Source: Streptomyces wedmorensis (GTDB taxonomy: Bacteria; Actinomycetota; Actinomycetes; Streptomycetales; Streptomycetaceae). From it: DNA of 64,000 nt. Shown piece after piece: positions 25,472 to 33,250 of the stretch. The translations under genes were made by a program, and so were the position numbers. The DNA is taken from the NCBI RefSeq assembly GCF_000716445.1, contig NZ_JNWK01000012.1, forward strand, positions 92,984 to 156,983, read 5' to 3'. Below the pieces are notes generated by a model. It worked only from the letters and a program-made list of their open reading frames with translations, had not been told where the DNA came from and searched no databases. Every line of letters begins with the position of its first letter. Positions within the stretch are counted from its first letter, which is position 1.

Positions 25472-26089
25472 ATGACGATCATTGGGGACATATGCACGGA
25501 CCGGCAGCGGCGGCGGAACCTCGGGCGCGTGGTGCTGGCCGGAGGGGTGGCGGCGGGAGTCGCGTGCCTGGTGGGCCCCTGGCTCGCCGAGTCGACGAGG
25601 CTGCTGGTCCTGGCCACCGCCTTCGAGTACCGCTGGCCGAGCTTCGCCGTGGCGGTCGTGCTGCTCGGCGCGGCGGTGCGGCTGCTGACGGACCGGGCGG
25701 CGATCCGGCGACTGGCGTTCGCCCTGTGCGGAGTGGCGCTCATCGGTACCGGGTGGTTCCGGATGGTGGTCTTCCCGATGATCGGCGGCGACTGGGAGGA
25801 GACGGCCCGGACGGCCGCGCCGCGGGGCGCGGACCGGTACCTCGTGGTGGAGGAGGGCGCGGCCATGATCGACCCGCTCTGGAGGGTGACGGTCGTGGAC
25901 GGGTCCGGGATCGCCGCGCGCCGCTGGCCGGTCGCCTCGCTCAACGGCGACTCCGCCGAGGGCGCGCTGTCGAACGTGGCCTGGGCCGGGCCCGACGCCC
26001 TGGTCCTCACGACCGGGGACGGCGAGGTGACGACTGTCCGTCTCGATCCGCGCACCGGGGAGCCGGAGCGGGAGTTGTCCGTGCCGTAG
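25472..26089 (+). CDS. Small membrane protein of unknown function
   Basis: 205 residues. A short basic N terminus is followed by three hydrophobic stretches (LGRVVLAGGVAAGVACLVG; FAVAVVLLGAAVRLL; LAFALCGVALIGTGWFRMVV). The C-terminal 90 residues are soluble and beta-rich, reading like a small repeat-propeller strand set (LWRVTVVDGSGIAARRWPVA; ALVLTTGDGEVTTVRLDP). I recognise no family. It probably sits in the membrane with its C-terminal domain outside. An AGGAT box lies just before the ATG. Confidence 0.65.
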   Translation: MTIIGDICTDRQRRRNLGRVVLAGGVAAGVACLVGPWLAESTRLLVLATAFEYRWPSFAVAVVLLGAAVRLLTDRAAIRRLAFALCGVALIGTGWFRMVVFPMIGGDWEETARTAAPRGADRYLVVEEGAAMIDPLWRVTVVDGSGIAARRWPVASLNGDSAEGALSNVAWAGPDALVLTTGDGEVTTVRLDPRTGEPERELSVP

Positions 26090-26103
26090 GGCGGCCGGGT
26101 CCG

Positions 26104-26136
26104 CCGTACCGGCCGGGGAAGGTCCCGGCCCGTACG
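26104..26136. terminator. Hairpin terminator between convergent genes
   Basis: A 14-bp inverted repeat with one mismatch (26104-26117 with 26123-26136, CCGTAC.../...GTACGG) and a 5-nt loop lies between the membrane-protein gene and glycerate kinase. Confidence 0.6.
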
Positions 26137-26153
26137 GTGTGCCGTCGCCGGTG

Positions 26154-27305
26154 CTACGAGAGGAAGTCCCGGGCGATGTTCGCCGCGGCTTCCTCCAGGA
26201 GCGGGCCCGCGTTCGCCATGGACTTGGCCGGGTCGGGCTCCAGGGCCGCGAGCGGGTAGGCGCGGCGGATGCCGGCGGCGCCGAGGACCTCGGGGGCGAG
26301 CGCGAGGCGGCCGCAGACCGCGACGACCTCCTTGCCGGCGGCCCGCGCGGCCGCGGCGACGCCGGCGGGGGCCTTGCCGTGGAGGGTCTGCTCGTCGAGG
26401 GAGCCTTCACCGGTGATGACGAGGGTGGCGCGCTCGAGGGCGGGGGCGAAGCCGAGGACGTCGAGCATGAGCTCGATGCCGGGGCGGAAGCTCGCGCCGA
26501 GGATGAGCGCGCCGTAGCCGATGCCGCCGGCGCCGCCGGCCCCGGGGGCGAGGGCGGCTTCGGCGGCCTTGGGGCCGATGGCCTTCTCGAGGACGGTGGC
26601 GTAGTGGGCGAGGGCCGCGTCGAGGGTGCGGACGTCGTCGGGGGTGGCGCCCTTCTGGGGGCCGTAGACGGCGGGGGCGCCCTTGGGGCCGGTGAGCGGG
26701 TTGTCGACGTCGCTGGCGAGGATGAGGTCGATGTCCGCGAGGCGGGGGTCGAGCCCGGTGAGGTCGGCCGTGGCGAGGTCGGCGAGCGGCGCGCCGCCGG
26801 GGCCGACGGGCTCGCCGGCCGCGTCGAGGAAGCGGGCGCCGAGTGCGGCGAGCATGCCGGCGCCGCCGTCGGTGGTGGCGCTGCCGCCGACGCCGAAGAC
26901 GACGGCGGTGGCGCCGGCGTCGAGGGCCGCGCGGAGGAGTTCGCCGGAGCCGTACGTGGTCGCGGTGAGCGGGGCGAAGACGCCCTGCGGGAGGAGCTGG
27001 AGGCCGGAGGCTTCCGCCATTTCGACGACCGCGGTGGTGTCGCGCAGCGCGAACGCCGCGGTGACCTGCTCGCCGAGCGGTCCCGTGACGCGTACCTCGC
27101 GGCGTTCGAAGCCGGCCGCGACGGCGGCCGCGACGGTGCCGTCGCCGCCGTCCGCGACGGGCAGGGTCTCCACCGTGAGCTCGGGGACGACCCGTCGCAG
27201 TCCTGCTGTGACCCGCTCCGCGACCTGCACGGCCGTGAGCGAACCCTTGAACTTGTCAGCCGCCACGAGCACGTGAGCGACCTGAGTTGCTGCCCCGTCC
27301 GTCAC
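26154..27305 (-). CDS. Glycerate kinase (GarK/GlxK family)
   Basis: A 383-residue ATP-dependent glycerate kinase that makes phosphoglycerate. Family markers: ADKFKGSLTAVQVAE near the N terminus, PVADGGDGTV, VVFGVGGSATTDGGAGML, LASDVDNPLTG and VITGEGSLDEQT. The length is usual for the family. GTG start. It may use glycerate made from glyoxylate, a product of the ethylmalonyl-CoA route, though the two loci are 10 kb apart. The gene is divergent from the ADP-ribosylglycohydrolase. Confidence 0.92.
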   Translation of the reverse strand: MTDGAATQVAHVLVAADKFKGSLTAVQVAERVTAGLRRVVPELTVETLPVADGGDGTVAAAVAAGFERREVRVTGPLGEQVTAAFALRDTTAVVEMAEASGLQLLPQGVFAPLTATTYGSGELLRAALDAGATAVVFGVGGSATTDGGAGMLAALGARFLDAAGEPVGPGGAPLADLATADLTGLDPRLADIDLILASDVDNPLTGPKGAPAVYGPQKGATPDDVRTLDAALAHYATVLEKAIGPKAAEAALAPGAGGAGGIGYGALILGASFRPGIELMLDVLGFAPALERATLVITGEGSLDEQTLHGKAPAGVAAAARAAGKEVVAVCGRLALAPEVLGAAGIRRAYPLAALEPDPAKSMANAGPLLEEAAANIARDFLS

Positions 27306-27395
27306 CTTGCATCCCTTGCTTTCGAACGTGCAGTCGCGCCGGTGCCGACCCTATCCGTACCGCCAGACGGCGTGCCACCCCCTGATAAGGCGATA

Positions 27396-27429
27396 TTCCG
27401 TACCATAGTGGTGTCACATGAGTACGGAA
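27396..27429. promoter_or_regulatory. Inverted repeat in the glycerate kinase / ADP-ribosylglycohydrolase divergent region
   Basis: TTCCGTAC (27396-27403) and GTACGGAA (27422-27429) are perfect inverted copies separated by 18 bp. They could be two half sites of an operator shared by the divergent genes, or a weak stem. The flanks are much less G/C-rich than the genes, as expected for a promoter region. Confidence 0.35.
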
Positions 27430-27553
27430 CCTCTCGATCGGGCCCCGCGCGAGCGGCCCTGGGCGGCGATGACCGGGCAGGGTGGCGACCATCGCCTGCG
27501 CCGGGCCGGGAGGGCCCGTACCGAGGCGGAGCCTCGCGAGGGCGAGGGCTGAC

Positions 27554-28621
27554 GTGGACTTCTCGTACGACGTGCTCGCGGACCGGATCCTGGGCGGCTG
27601 GACGGGCCGGATCGCGGGGAACGTGCTCGGCAAGCCGGTGGAGCGCGGGGACCACTGGACCCGGGACCGCATCGACGCGTACCTGCGGCTGACGGACGCG
27701 CTGCCGCTGACGGACTACCTGCCGCCCCCGCCGCCCGGGGCGACCGGCTTCGAGCTGCGGCCCGAGTGGCCGAGGTGCGTGCGCGGCGGGGTCGACGGCA
27801 GCTGCCGGGACGACGACGTCGACTGGTCGGTGCTCGGGCTGCACCTCCTGGAGACGCGTGGTTTCGGGTTCACGACCGAGCAGCTCGGCGAGGAGTGGCT
27901 GGCGCGGCTGCCGTACCTGCAGACGTTCACGGCCGAGCGGGTCGCGTACCGGAACCTCGCGAACGGGCTGCGGCCGCCGTTGACGGCCACGTACGACAAT
28001 CCGTACCAGGAATGGATCGGCGCCCTGATCCGGGCCGACGTCTACGGCTGGACCTGTCCGGGCGATCCGCGCCGGGCCGCCTCGCTGGCCCGCCGGGACG
28101 CGGTCCTCTCGCACACCGGGAACGGCGTGTACGGGGCGATGTGGGCGGCCGCGCTGGTCGCCGCCGCCTTCACCGCGCCCGATGTCCGCTCCGTCCTGGA
28201 GGCGGGCCTGGAGCGGATCCCGGCGAGCAGCCGGCTCGCCCGGACCGTGCGGGGGGCGATCGCCCTGTACGAGTCCGGGCTCGGCTGGTCCGACGCGCTG
28301 GACGAGCTGGCGGAGCGGACGGCGGGGCTCGGCTGGATCCACACCGTCCCGAACGCGGCCGTCCTGACCGCCGGACTCCTGTACGGCGAGGGGGACTTCA
28401 CCCGCACGATCGCGCTGACCGTGCGCGGCGGCCTCGACACGGACTCCAACGGCGCGACGGCGGGCTCGGTGGCCGGGGTGATGTGCGGGGCGGCCTCGAT
28501 TCCGCCGCAATGGAAGGAGCCCCTGCGGGACCGTGTGGACAGCGCGGTGTTCGGCTTCGACGGCGTCCGGATCAGCGAACTGGCCCGGCGGACCCTGCGG
28601 TTGGCGGTGCCGTCGGCGTGA
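27554..28621 (+). CDS. ADP-ribosylglycohydrolase family protein
   Basis: A 355-residue all-helical hydrolase of the ARH / DraG superfamily, which removes ADP-ribose from proteins or cleaves ADP-ribosyl compounds with two Mg ions. Metal ligands are visible in CRDDDVDW (first site) and GGLDTDSNGATAGSVAGVMC (second site). The domain begins at ILGGWTGRIAGNVLGKP. GTG 27554 is chosen because homology starts there and GAGGG lies about 7 nt upstream; a GTG at 27482 would add 24 residues without family features. It is followed within 9 bp by the convergent VapB-like gene and then a sirtuin. Confidence 0.88.
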   Translation: MDFSYDVLADRILGGWTGRIAGNVLGKPVERGDHWTRDRIDAYLRLTDALPLTDYLPPPPPGATGFELRPEWPRCVRGGVDGSCRDDDVDWSVLGLHLLETRGFGFTTEQLGEEWLARLPYLQTFTAERVAYRNLANGLRPPLTATYDNPYQEWIGALIRADVYGWTCPGDPRRAASLARRDAVLSHTGNGVYGAMWAAALVAAAFTAPDVRSVLEAGLERIPASSRLARTVRGAIALYESGLGWSDALDELAERTAGLGWIHTVPNAAVLTAGLLYGEGDFTRTIALTVRGGLDTDSNGATAGSVAGVMCGAASIPPQWKEPLRDRVDSAVFGFDGVRISELARRTLRLAVPSA

Positions 28622-28629
28622 GGGGCGGG

Positions 28630-28833
28630 TCAGCCCTGCGGGGGCTCCGGCGGGACGATCTCGCCGGTGCGGTGGGGCTCGTCGCGGCCGGCGACCCGGG
28701 CTTCGGTGCGGTGCCCCCGCGCGATGTAGTCGCGGACGACGGCCTCCACCGCGTCCTGCGGGTTGCCGATGCCCGCCAATACCATGACTTCCACGACGAG
28801 TTCGGCGTCGAGCGCGATGTTCACCTTGGCCAT
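28630..28833 (-). CDS. VapB-like (ribbon-helix-helix) small protein
   Basis: 67 residues: MAKVNIALDAELVVEVMVLA, then NPQDAVEAVVRDYIARGH and a polar tail. The beta strand followed by two helices matches VapB-type antitoxins and other RHH dimers that bind operator DNA. No PIN-domain toxin or other toxin-sized partner is next to it, so it is an orphan or acts as a local repressor. On the minus strand TACGTT ends 6 nt before the ATG at 28833, so the mRNA is probably leaderless. It is divergent from the sirtuin gene by 62 bp. Confidence 0.7.
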   Translation of the reverse strand: MAKVNIALDAELVVEVMVLAGIGNPQDAVEAVVRDYIARGHRTEARVAGRDEPHRTGEIVPPEPPQG

Positions 28834-28839
28834 GCCGGG

Positions 28840-28889
28840 AACGTACACCGGAAAACCCGTTCGCGGAGCGGATTGCCCGTGCCTAGGGT
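28840..28889. promoter_or_regulatory. Divergent leaderless promoters of the VapB-like and sirtuin genes
   Basis: On the minus strand a TACGTT -10 (28845-28840) is 6 nt from ATG 28833. On the plus strand TAGGGT (28884-28889) is 6 nt from ATG 28896. Both genes are thus predicted to make leaderless mRNAs from one 62-bp gap, which the RHH protein could control. Confidence 0.5.
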
Positions 28890-28895
28890 CGTCCC

Positions 28896-29615
28896 ATGAC
28901 GATGGTCGCGATTCTCAGCGGAGCCGGTATCTCGACTGACTCGGGCATCCCGGACTACCGGGGGCCGAACGGGGTCTGGCGGCGGGACCCCGAGGCGGAG
29001 CGGCTCGTCACCTACGGGCCGTACATGGAGGATCCGGAGATCCGCCGCCGCTCGTGGCGGATGCGGCTCGACGGTCCGGTGCTGCGGGCCGAGCCGAACG
29101 TGGCGCACCGGGCGATCGCGGCGTACGAGCGGTCGAGCGGCCACGCGCTGCGGGTGATCACGCAGAACGTGGACGGGCTGCACCAGGCCGCCGGGGTGCC
29201 CGAGCGGAAGGTCCTCGAACTGCACGGCTCGGCGCGGTCGGTGGTGTGCACGGCGTGCCACGCCCGTTCGTCGATGGCGGAGGCGCTCGACCGGGTGCGG
29301 GCCGGCGAGGACGACCCGGCGTGCCGGGTGTGCGGCGGGATCCTGAAGTCGGCGACGGTCATGTTCGGGCAGCGGCTCGATCCGGTGCTGCTCGGCCAGG
29401 CGATGTCGATCGCCAAGGCCGCCGAGGTGTTCGTCGCGGTCGGCAGCAGCCTCCAGGTCCAGCCGGCGGCCTCCCTCGCGGGGATCGCCGCCGAGCACGG
29501 CGCCCGCCTGATCATCGTGAACGCCGAGCCCACCCCGTACGACCCCGTCGCCGACGAGGTCGTACGCGAGCCGATCGGCACGGCGCTTCCCGCGCTGCTC
29601 GACCGGCTCCGGTAG
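28896..29615 (+). CDS. Sirtuin (SIR2-family NAD-dependent deacylase)
   Basis: A 239-residue sirtuin that removes acyl groups from lysine, using NAD. NAD-binding motifs: GAGISTDSGIPDYRG at the N terminus, TQNVDGLH, and VGSSLQVQPAA near the C terminus. The catalytic His is in LELHGSA. Two zinc Cys pairs are CTAC and CRVC. ADP-ribosylglycohydrolase nearby makes an NAD/ADP-ribose theme plausible. The short TAGGGT-6-ATG spacing points to a leaderless mRNA. It converges on ogt. Confidence 0.92.
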   Translation: MTMVAILSGAGISTDSGIPDYRGPNGVWRRDPEAERLVTYGPYMEDPEIRRRSWRMRLDGPVLRAEPNVAHRAIAAYERSSGHALRVITQNVDGLHQAAGVPERKVLELHGSARSVVCTACHARSSMAEALDRVRAGEDDPACRVCGGILKSATVMFGQRLDPVLLGQAMSIAKAAEVFVAVGSSLQVQPAASLAGIAAEHGARLIIVNAEPTPYDPVADEVVREPIGTALPALLDRLR

Positions 29616-29621
29616 GGACCC

Positions 29622-29658
29622 CTGGGGGTGCCTTGCCGATCGGGCGGGGCACCCCTAG
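29622..29658. terminator. Bidirectional terminator
   Basis: CTGGGGGTGCC (29622-29632) pairs with GGCACCCCTAG (29648-29658) with one wobble, between the convergent sirtuin and ogt genes. Its right arm includes the ogt stop codon. Confidence 0.7.
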
Positions 29659-30158
29659 AAGAGGCCGGCGGGCTCTCCCGTTCCCGACTCGAAGGCGAGG
29701 AGGCGCTGCTTGCGGTCGAGGCCGCCGCCGTAGCCGGTGAGGCTGCCGCCCGCGCCGATCACCCGGTGGCAGGGGACGATGATGCTGACGGGGTTCTTGC
29801 CGTTGGCGAGGCCCACCGCCCGGGAGGCCCCGGGGTTGCCGAGCTCCTCGGCGAGTTCGCCGTACGTCCGGGTCTCGCCGTACGGGATGCGGAGCAGCTG
29901 GTCCCAGACGCGCAGCTGGAACAGGGTGCCCACGAGGTTCAACCGCAGGTCGAACGAGGTGAGTTCGCCCGCGAAGTAGGCGTCGAGCTGGCGGATCGCC
30001 TCGCCGAAGGGGCGTGGGTCGGACTCGCCGAAGGTCTCCTCGGGGGGCCGGTGGCGCTGGCCGGTCATGTGGACGCGGCTGAGGACGCCGTCGACGGCGA
30101 CGAGCGTCAGCGGGTCGTACGGGCTGTCGACGACGGTGTGCCGGATGGTGGGGGCCAT
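29655..30158 (-). CDS. ogt: Methylated-DNA-protein-cysteine S-methyltransferase
   Basis: A 167-residue suicide repair protein that takes O6-methyl from guanine. The acceptor Cys is in IIVPCHRVIGAGGSLTGYGG, and the DNA-binding helix-turn-helix region includes TRTYGELAEELGNPGASRAV. It starts 6 bp after the alkA gene upstream and is surely co-transcribed, making an adaptive-response operon. The N-terminal domain is of normal length. Confidence 0.95.
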   Translation of the reverse strand: MAPTIRHTVVDSPYDPLTLVAVDGVLSRVHMTGQRHRPPEETFGESDPRPFGEAIRQLDAYFAGELTSFDLRLNLVGTLFQLRVWDQLLRIPYGETRTYGELAEELGNPGASRAVGLANGKNPVSIIVPCHRVIGAGGSLTGYGGGLDRKQRLLAFESGTGEPAGLF

Positions 30159-30164
30159 GGCCGT

Positions 30165-31652
30165 TCAGTGTCCTTCGCTGGGCAGGTGGTTGATCGGGTG
30201 GTCGTCGGTCGCCCAGAGGTACTGGACGGCGTAGGCGCGCCACGGGCGCCAGTGCGCGGCGCGGGCGACGAGGGCGGCCGGGGTGCCGGGCAGGCCGAGT
30301 CCTTCGGCGGCACGGCGGACGCCGAGGTCGCCGGGGAGGAAGGCGTCGGGGTCTCCGAGCGCCCGCATGGCGATGATCTCGGTCGTCCACGGGCCGAAGC
30401 CGGGCAGGGCGAGCAGCCGTGCGCGGGCCTCCTCGCGGTCGTCGGCGGGGCCGAGGGTGAGCGAGCCGTCGGCGAGCGCCCCGACCAGGGTGAGCAGGGT
30501 GGTGCGGCGGCTGCGCGGCAGGGCGAGGGTGTCGGGGTCGAGGGCGGCGAGCGCCTCGGGGTCCGGGAAGAGGTGGGTGAGGCCGCCCTCGGGGTCCTCG
30601 ACGGGGACGCCGTGCGCGGCGACGAGCCGGGCGGCGTGGGTGCGGGCGGCTGCGGTGGAGACCTGCTGGCCGAGGACGGCCCGTACGGCGAACTCGGCGG
30701 GGTCGACGCTTCCGGGCACCCGGCGGCCTGGCGCCTTGTCGACGAGCGGTGCGAGCAGCGGGTCGGCGCGCAGCCGTTCGTCGACGGCGACGGGGTCGGC
30801 GTCGAGGTCGAGGAGCCGTCGGCAGCGGCTGATCGCGTGGGCGAGGTCGCGGGGGTCGGTCAGGGACAGTCGGCAGGCGATGTGGTCGGCGCGGGGGGCG
30901 AGGGCGACGATGCCGTGCCCGTACGGGAGGCTCAGCGTGCGCCGGTAGGCGCCGTCGCGCCACTCCTCGACGCCGGGGACGGCGGTGGCGGCGAGGTGGC
31001 CGAAGAGGTTGGAGGGCTCCAGCGGGGCGCGGAACGGCAGCCGGAGGCTGATCACGCCGGGAGTGGCGGACGCCTCGGCCGGTGACCGGCGGGCGGCGCG
31101 GGCGCGGAGGTCGCCGGGGGTGAGGGCGAAGACCTCGCGGACGGTGTCGTTGAAGGTGCGGATGGAGGAGAAGCCGGCCGCGAAGGCGACCTGCCCCAGC
31201 GGCATCGACGTCGTCTCGATGAGCACCCGGGCGGTCTGGGCGCGCTGGGCGCGTGCGAGGGCGAGGGGTCCTGCGCCCAGTTCGGCGAGGAGCTGGCGCT
31301 CGATCTGGCGGGTGGACCAGCCGAGGCGCCGGGCGAGCCCGGGGACGCCTTCCCGGTCGACGACCCCGTCCTGGATGAGGCGCATGGCGCGGGCGACGGC
31401 GTCGGCCCGGACGTTCCACTGGGGTGAGCCGGGGCTGGTGTCGGGCCGGCACCGCTTGCAGGCCCGGAAGCCGGCGCGCTGGCAGGAGGCGGCGCTGGGG
31501 TGGAACTCCATGTTCTGGGGCTTGGGCGGGACGGCCGGGCAGCTGGGCCGGCAGTAGATCCGGGTGGTGCGGACGGCGGTGAAGAACACGCCGTCGAAGC
31601 GGGCGTCCTTCGACTGGACGGCCCGCACGCAGCGCTCGGTGTCGGTGTGCAT
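30165..31652 (-). CDS. alkA: Ada-AlkA fusion: methyl-sensing regulator and 3-methyladenine DNA glycosylase
   Basis: A 495-residue three-part protein. Residues 1-75 form the Ada zinc domain, whose Cys ligands (IYCRPSC and CKRC) accept methyl groups from phosphotriesters. Residues 80-175 are an AraC-type DNA-binding domain (GWSTRQIERQLLAEL; VAFAAGFSSIRTFND). Residues 200-495 are AlkA: an N-terminal TBP-like part, then the helix-hairpin-helix LPGFGPWTTEIIAMRAL and the catalytic Asp in FLPGDLGV. It probably senses methylation and activates its own operon with ogt. This Ada-AlkA fusion is known in actinobacteria. Confidence 0.94.
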   Translation of the reverse strand: MHTDTERCVRAVQSKDARFDGVFFTAVRTTRIYCRPSCPAVPPKPQNMEFHPSAASCQRAGFRACKRCRPDTSPGSPQWNVRADAVARAMRLIQDGVVDREGVPGLARRLGWSTRQIERQLLAELGAGPLALARAQRAQTARVLIETTSMPLGQVAFAAGFSSIRTFNDTVREVFALTPGDLRARAARRSPAEASATPGVISLRLPFRAPLEPSNLFGHLAATAVPGVEEWRDGAYRRTLSLPYGHGIVALAPRADHIACRLSLTDPRDLAHAISRCRRLLDLDADPVAVDERLRADPLLAPLVDKAPGRRVPGSVDPAEFAVRAVLGQQVSTAAARTHAARLVAAHGVPVEDPEGGLTHLFPDPEALAALDPDTLALPRSRRTTLLTLVGALADGSLTLGPADDREEARARLLALPGFGPWTTEIIAMRALGDPDAFLPGDLGVRRAAEGLGLPGTPAALVARAAHWRPWRAYAVQYLWATDDHPINHLPSEGH

Positions 31653-31745
31653 GCCTCCAGGATCGGGGACGGACGGCTCGCGGGCTGGCGAGAAAACGAC
31701 ACGGTCGTCCGGCCCCGTTCCCGGGGGCGTGCTGCGGCCGGGCCG

Positions 31746-32507
31746 TCAGACGGTGACGGTCCGGTAGTGGGTGGTCAGCCGGCCGTCGTCGCCCAGGACG
31801 TGGAAGGCGAGGCCCGGCGGGAGGGCGAGGTGGACGTTCTCGTCGTCGCTCGGGTTCTCCCAGGGCAGCCGGAGGGTGGAGACGACGCCCGGTGCGACCA
31901 GCAGCGGGCGCCCGGCGAAGGTGGTGGCGGCGGCCGTGTGGGCGTGCCCGGCGAGGAACGCGGTGAGGTGGGGGTGGCGGTCGGCGAGCGCGGCGAGCCG
32001 CTCCTCGCCGAACTGGCGGATGCCGTCGACGTACGGGGTGTGCAGCGGTACGGGCGGGTGGTGGAAGCCGACGAGCACGGGCACCTCGTGCGGGGTGTCG
32101 GCGAGGACGCCGTCCAGCCACTCCAGCGTCTCGTCCTCCAGGTACCCGTCGTCCTCGCCGGGGACGGAGGAGTCGCAGAGGGCGATCACGAAGCCCTCGC
32201 CCCGCAGCACCTGGTTGACGGGCGCGTCCGGGCGCACTCCGGTGCCCTCCGGGAGGAGGCTCTTGCGGAAGTCCGCGCGGACGTCGTGGTTCCCGGGGCA
32301 GACGAGCAGCGGGTGCCGGGAGACGAGCAGATCCCGCGCGATGGCGTATCCGTCCGGGCTCCCGAGGTCGGCGATGTCCCCGGTGACGAGGACGGCCGCG
32401 AGGTCGTACGGGAGTTCCTCCAGGTACCGCATGACCGCCCGGGTGCGGGCGGCGCTGCGCGGGTCCACGTCGACATGGATGTCGCTGACATGGGCGATGA
32501 CGATCAC
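31746..32507 (-). CDS. CpdA-like metallophosphoesterase
   Basis: A 253-residue calcineurin-type phosphodiesterase. All metal motifs are present: DIHVD (DxH), VTGDIAD (GDxxD), CPGNHD (GNH) and AGHAHT (GHxH), plus GFHHPP. Relatives hydrolyse cyclic nucleotides or other phosphodiesters; the substrate here is unknown. I chose GTG 32507 (reading MIVIAHVSDIHVD) since GGAGGA lies about 9 nt upstream. The longer reading overlaps the neighbouring YrdC gene and lacks homology. Confidence 0.9.
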   Translation of the reverse strand: MIVIAHVSDIHVDVDPRSAARTRAVMRYLEELPYDLAAVLVTGDIADLGSPDGYAIARDLLVSRHPLLVCPGNHDVRADFRKSLLPEGTGVRPDAPVNQVLRGEGFVIALCDSSVPGEDDGYLEDETLEWLDGVLADTPHEVPVLVGFHHPPVPLHTPYVDGIRQFGEERLAALADRHPHLTAFLAGHAHTAAATTFAGRPLLVAPGVVSTLRLPWENPSDDENVHLALPPGLAFHVLGDDGRLTTHYRTVTV

Positions 32508-32620
32508 GTGACTCTGTCCTCCGTCGGTCCGGGTGAGCGGATGCCGCCTCGACCGTACGGTGATCAAGGTCCGTTCCGTAAGGGCCGCCGTGCGGGTGGT
32601 GGCGCGTTCCCGGCGTCGTC

Positions 32621-33241
32621 CTACTCGAACCGCGTGGTGTCCCCGGCTCCTCGGCGCACGATCTCGGGCTCGCCGCCGGAGAAGTCGACGACGGTGGTCG
32701 GTTCGGTCCCGCACTCGCCGGAGTCGAGCACCGCGTCGACCTGGTGGTCGAGGCGCTCCTTGATCTCCCAGCCCTGGGTGAGCGGTTCGGCCTCGTCGGG
32801 CAGGAGCAGGGTGCTGGAGAGGAGCGGCTCGCCGAGTTCGGCGAGGAGCGCCTGGGTGACGACGTGGTCGGGGATGCGCACGCCGACCGTCTTCTTCTTG
32901 GGGTGGAGCAGCTGGCGGGGCACCTCCTTGGTGGCGGGGAGGATGAAGGTGTACGCGCCGGGCGTGGACGCCTTCACCGCGCGGAACACGTCGTTGTCGA
33001 TCTGCACGAGCTGGCCCAGCTGGGCGAAGTTCTGGCACATCAGCGTGAAGTGGTGCCGGTCGTCGAGGTCGCGGATCGCGCGGATGCGACTGATGCCGTC
33101 ACGACTGCCGAGCCGGGTGCCGAGCGCGTAGCAGGAGTCGGTCGGGTACGCGACGAGCGCCCCGTTCCGGATGGAGTCGGCGACCGCGCTGATCGTGCGG
33201 TGCTGGGGGTTGTCGGGGTGGACGTCGAAGTACTTGGCCAT
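32621..33241 (-). CDS. YciO/YrdC-Sua5 domain protein (threonylcarbamoyladenylate synthase family)
   Basis: A 206-residue single YrdC domain. Conserved features: LVAYPTDSCYALG near residue 30, IRDLDDRHHFTLMCQNF with the KxR-type region changed to DDRHH, AYTFILPATKEVP and KTVGVRIPDH. Sua5/TsaC enzymes activate threonylcarbamoyl for the t6A tRNA modification. The YciO subgroup, which this resembles by its MAKYFDVHPDNPQHRTI start, is close but of unproven function. It ends 9 bp after the oxidoreductase stop and may be co-transcribed with it. Confidence 0.87.
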   Translation of the reverse strand: MAKYFDVHPDNPQHRTISAVADSIRNGALVAYPTDSCYALGTRLGSRDGISRIRAIRDLDDRHHFTLMCQNFAQLGQLVQIDNDVFRAVKASTPGAYTFILPATKEVPRQLLHPKKKTVGVRIPDHVVTQALLAELGEPLLSSTLLLPDEAEPLTQGWEIKERLDHQVDAVLDSGECGTEPTTVVDFSGGEPEIVRRGAGDTTRFE

Positions 33242-33250
33242 GGGGGCAGT

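Noticed and set aside
28630..28833. VapB-like gene as half of a toxin-antitoxin pair.
   Set aside because: No PIN-domain or other toxin-like gene adjoins on either strand; the neighbours are a glycohydrolase and a sirtuin.
32508..33038. Longer version of the phosphodiesterase extending through the YrdC-domain gene.
   Set aside because: The extension has no homology and overlaps another real gene; the GTG at 32507 has a good ribosome-binding site and starts at the first beta strand.
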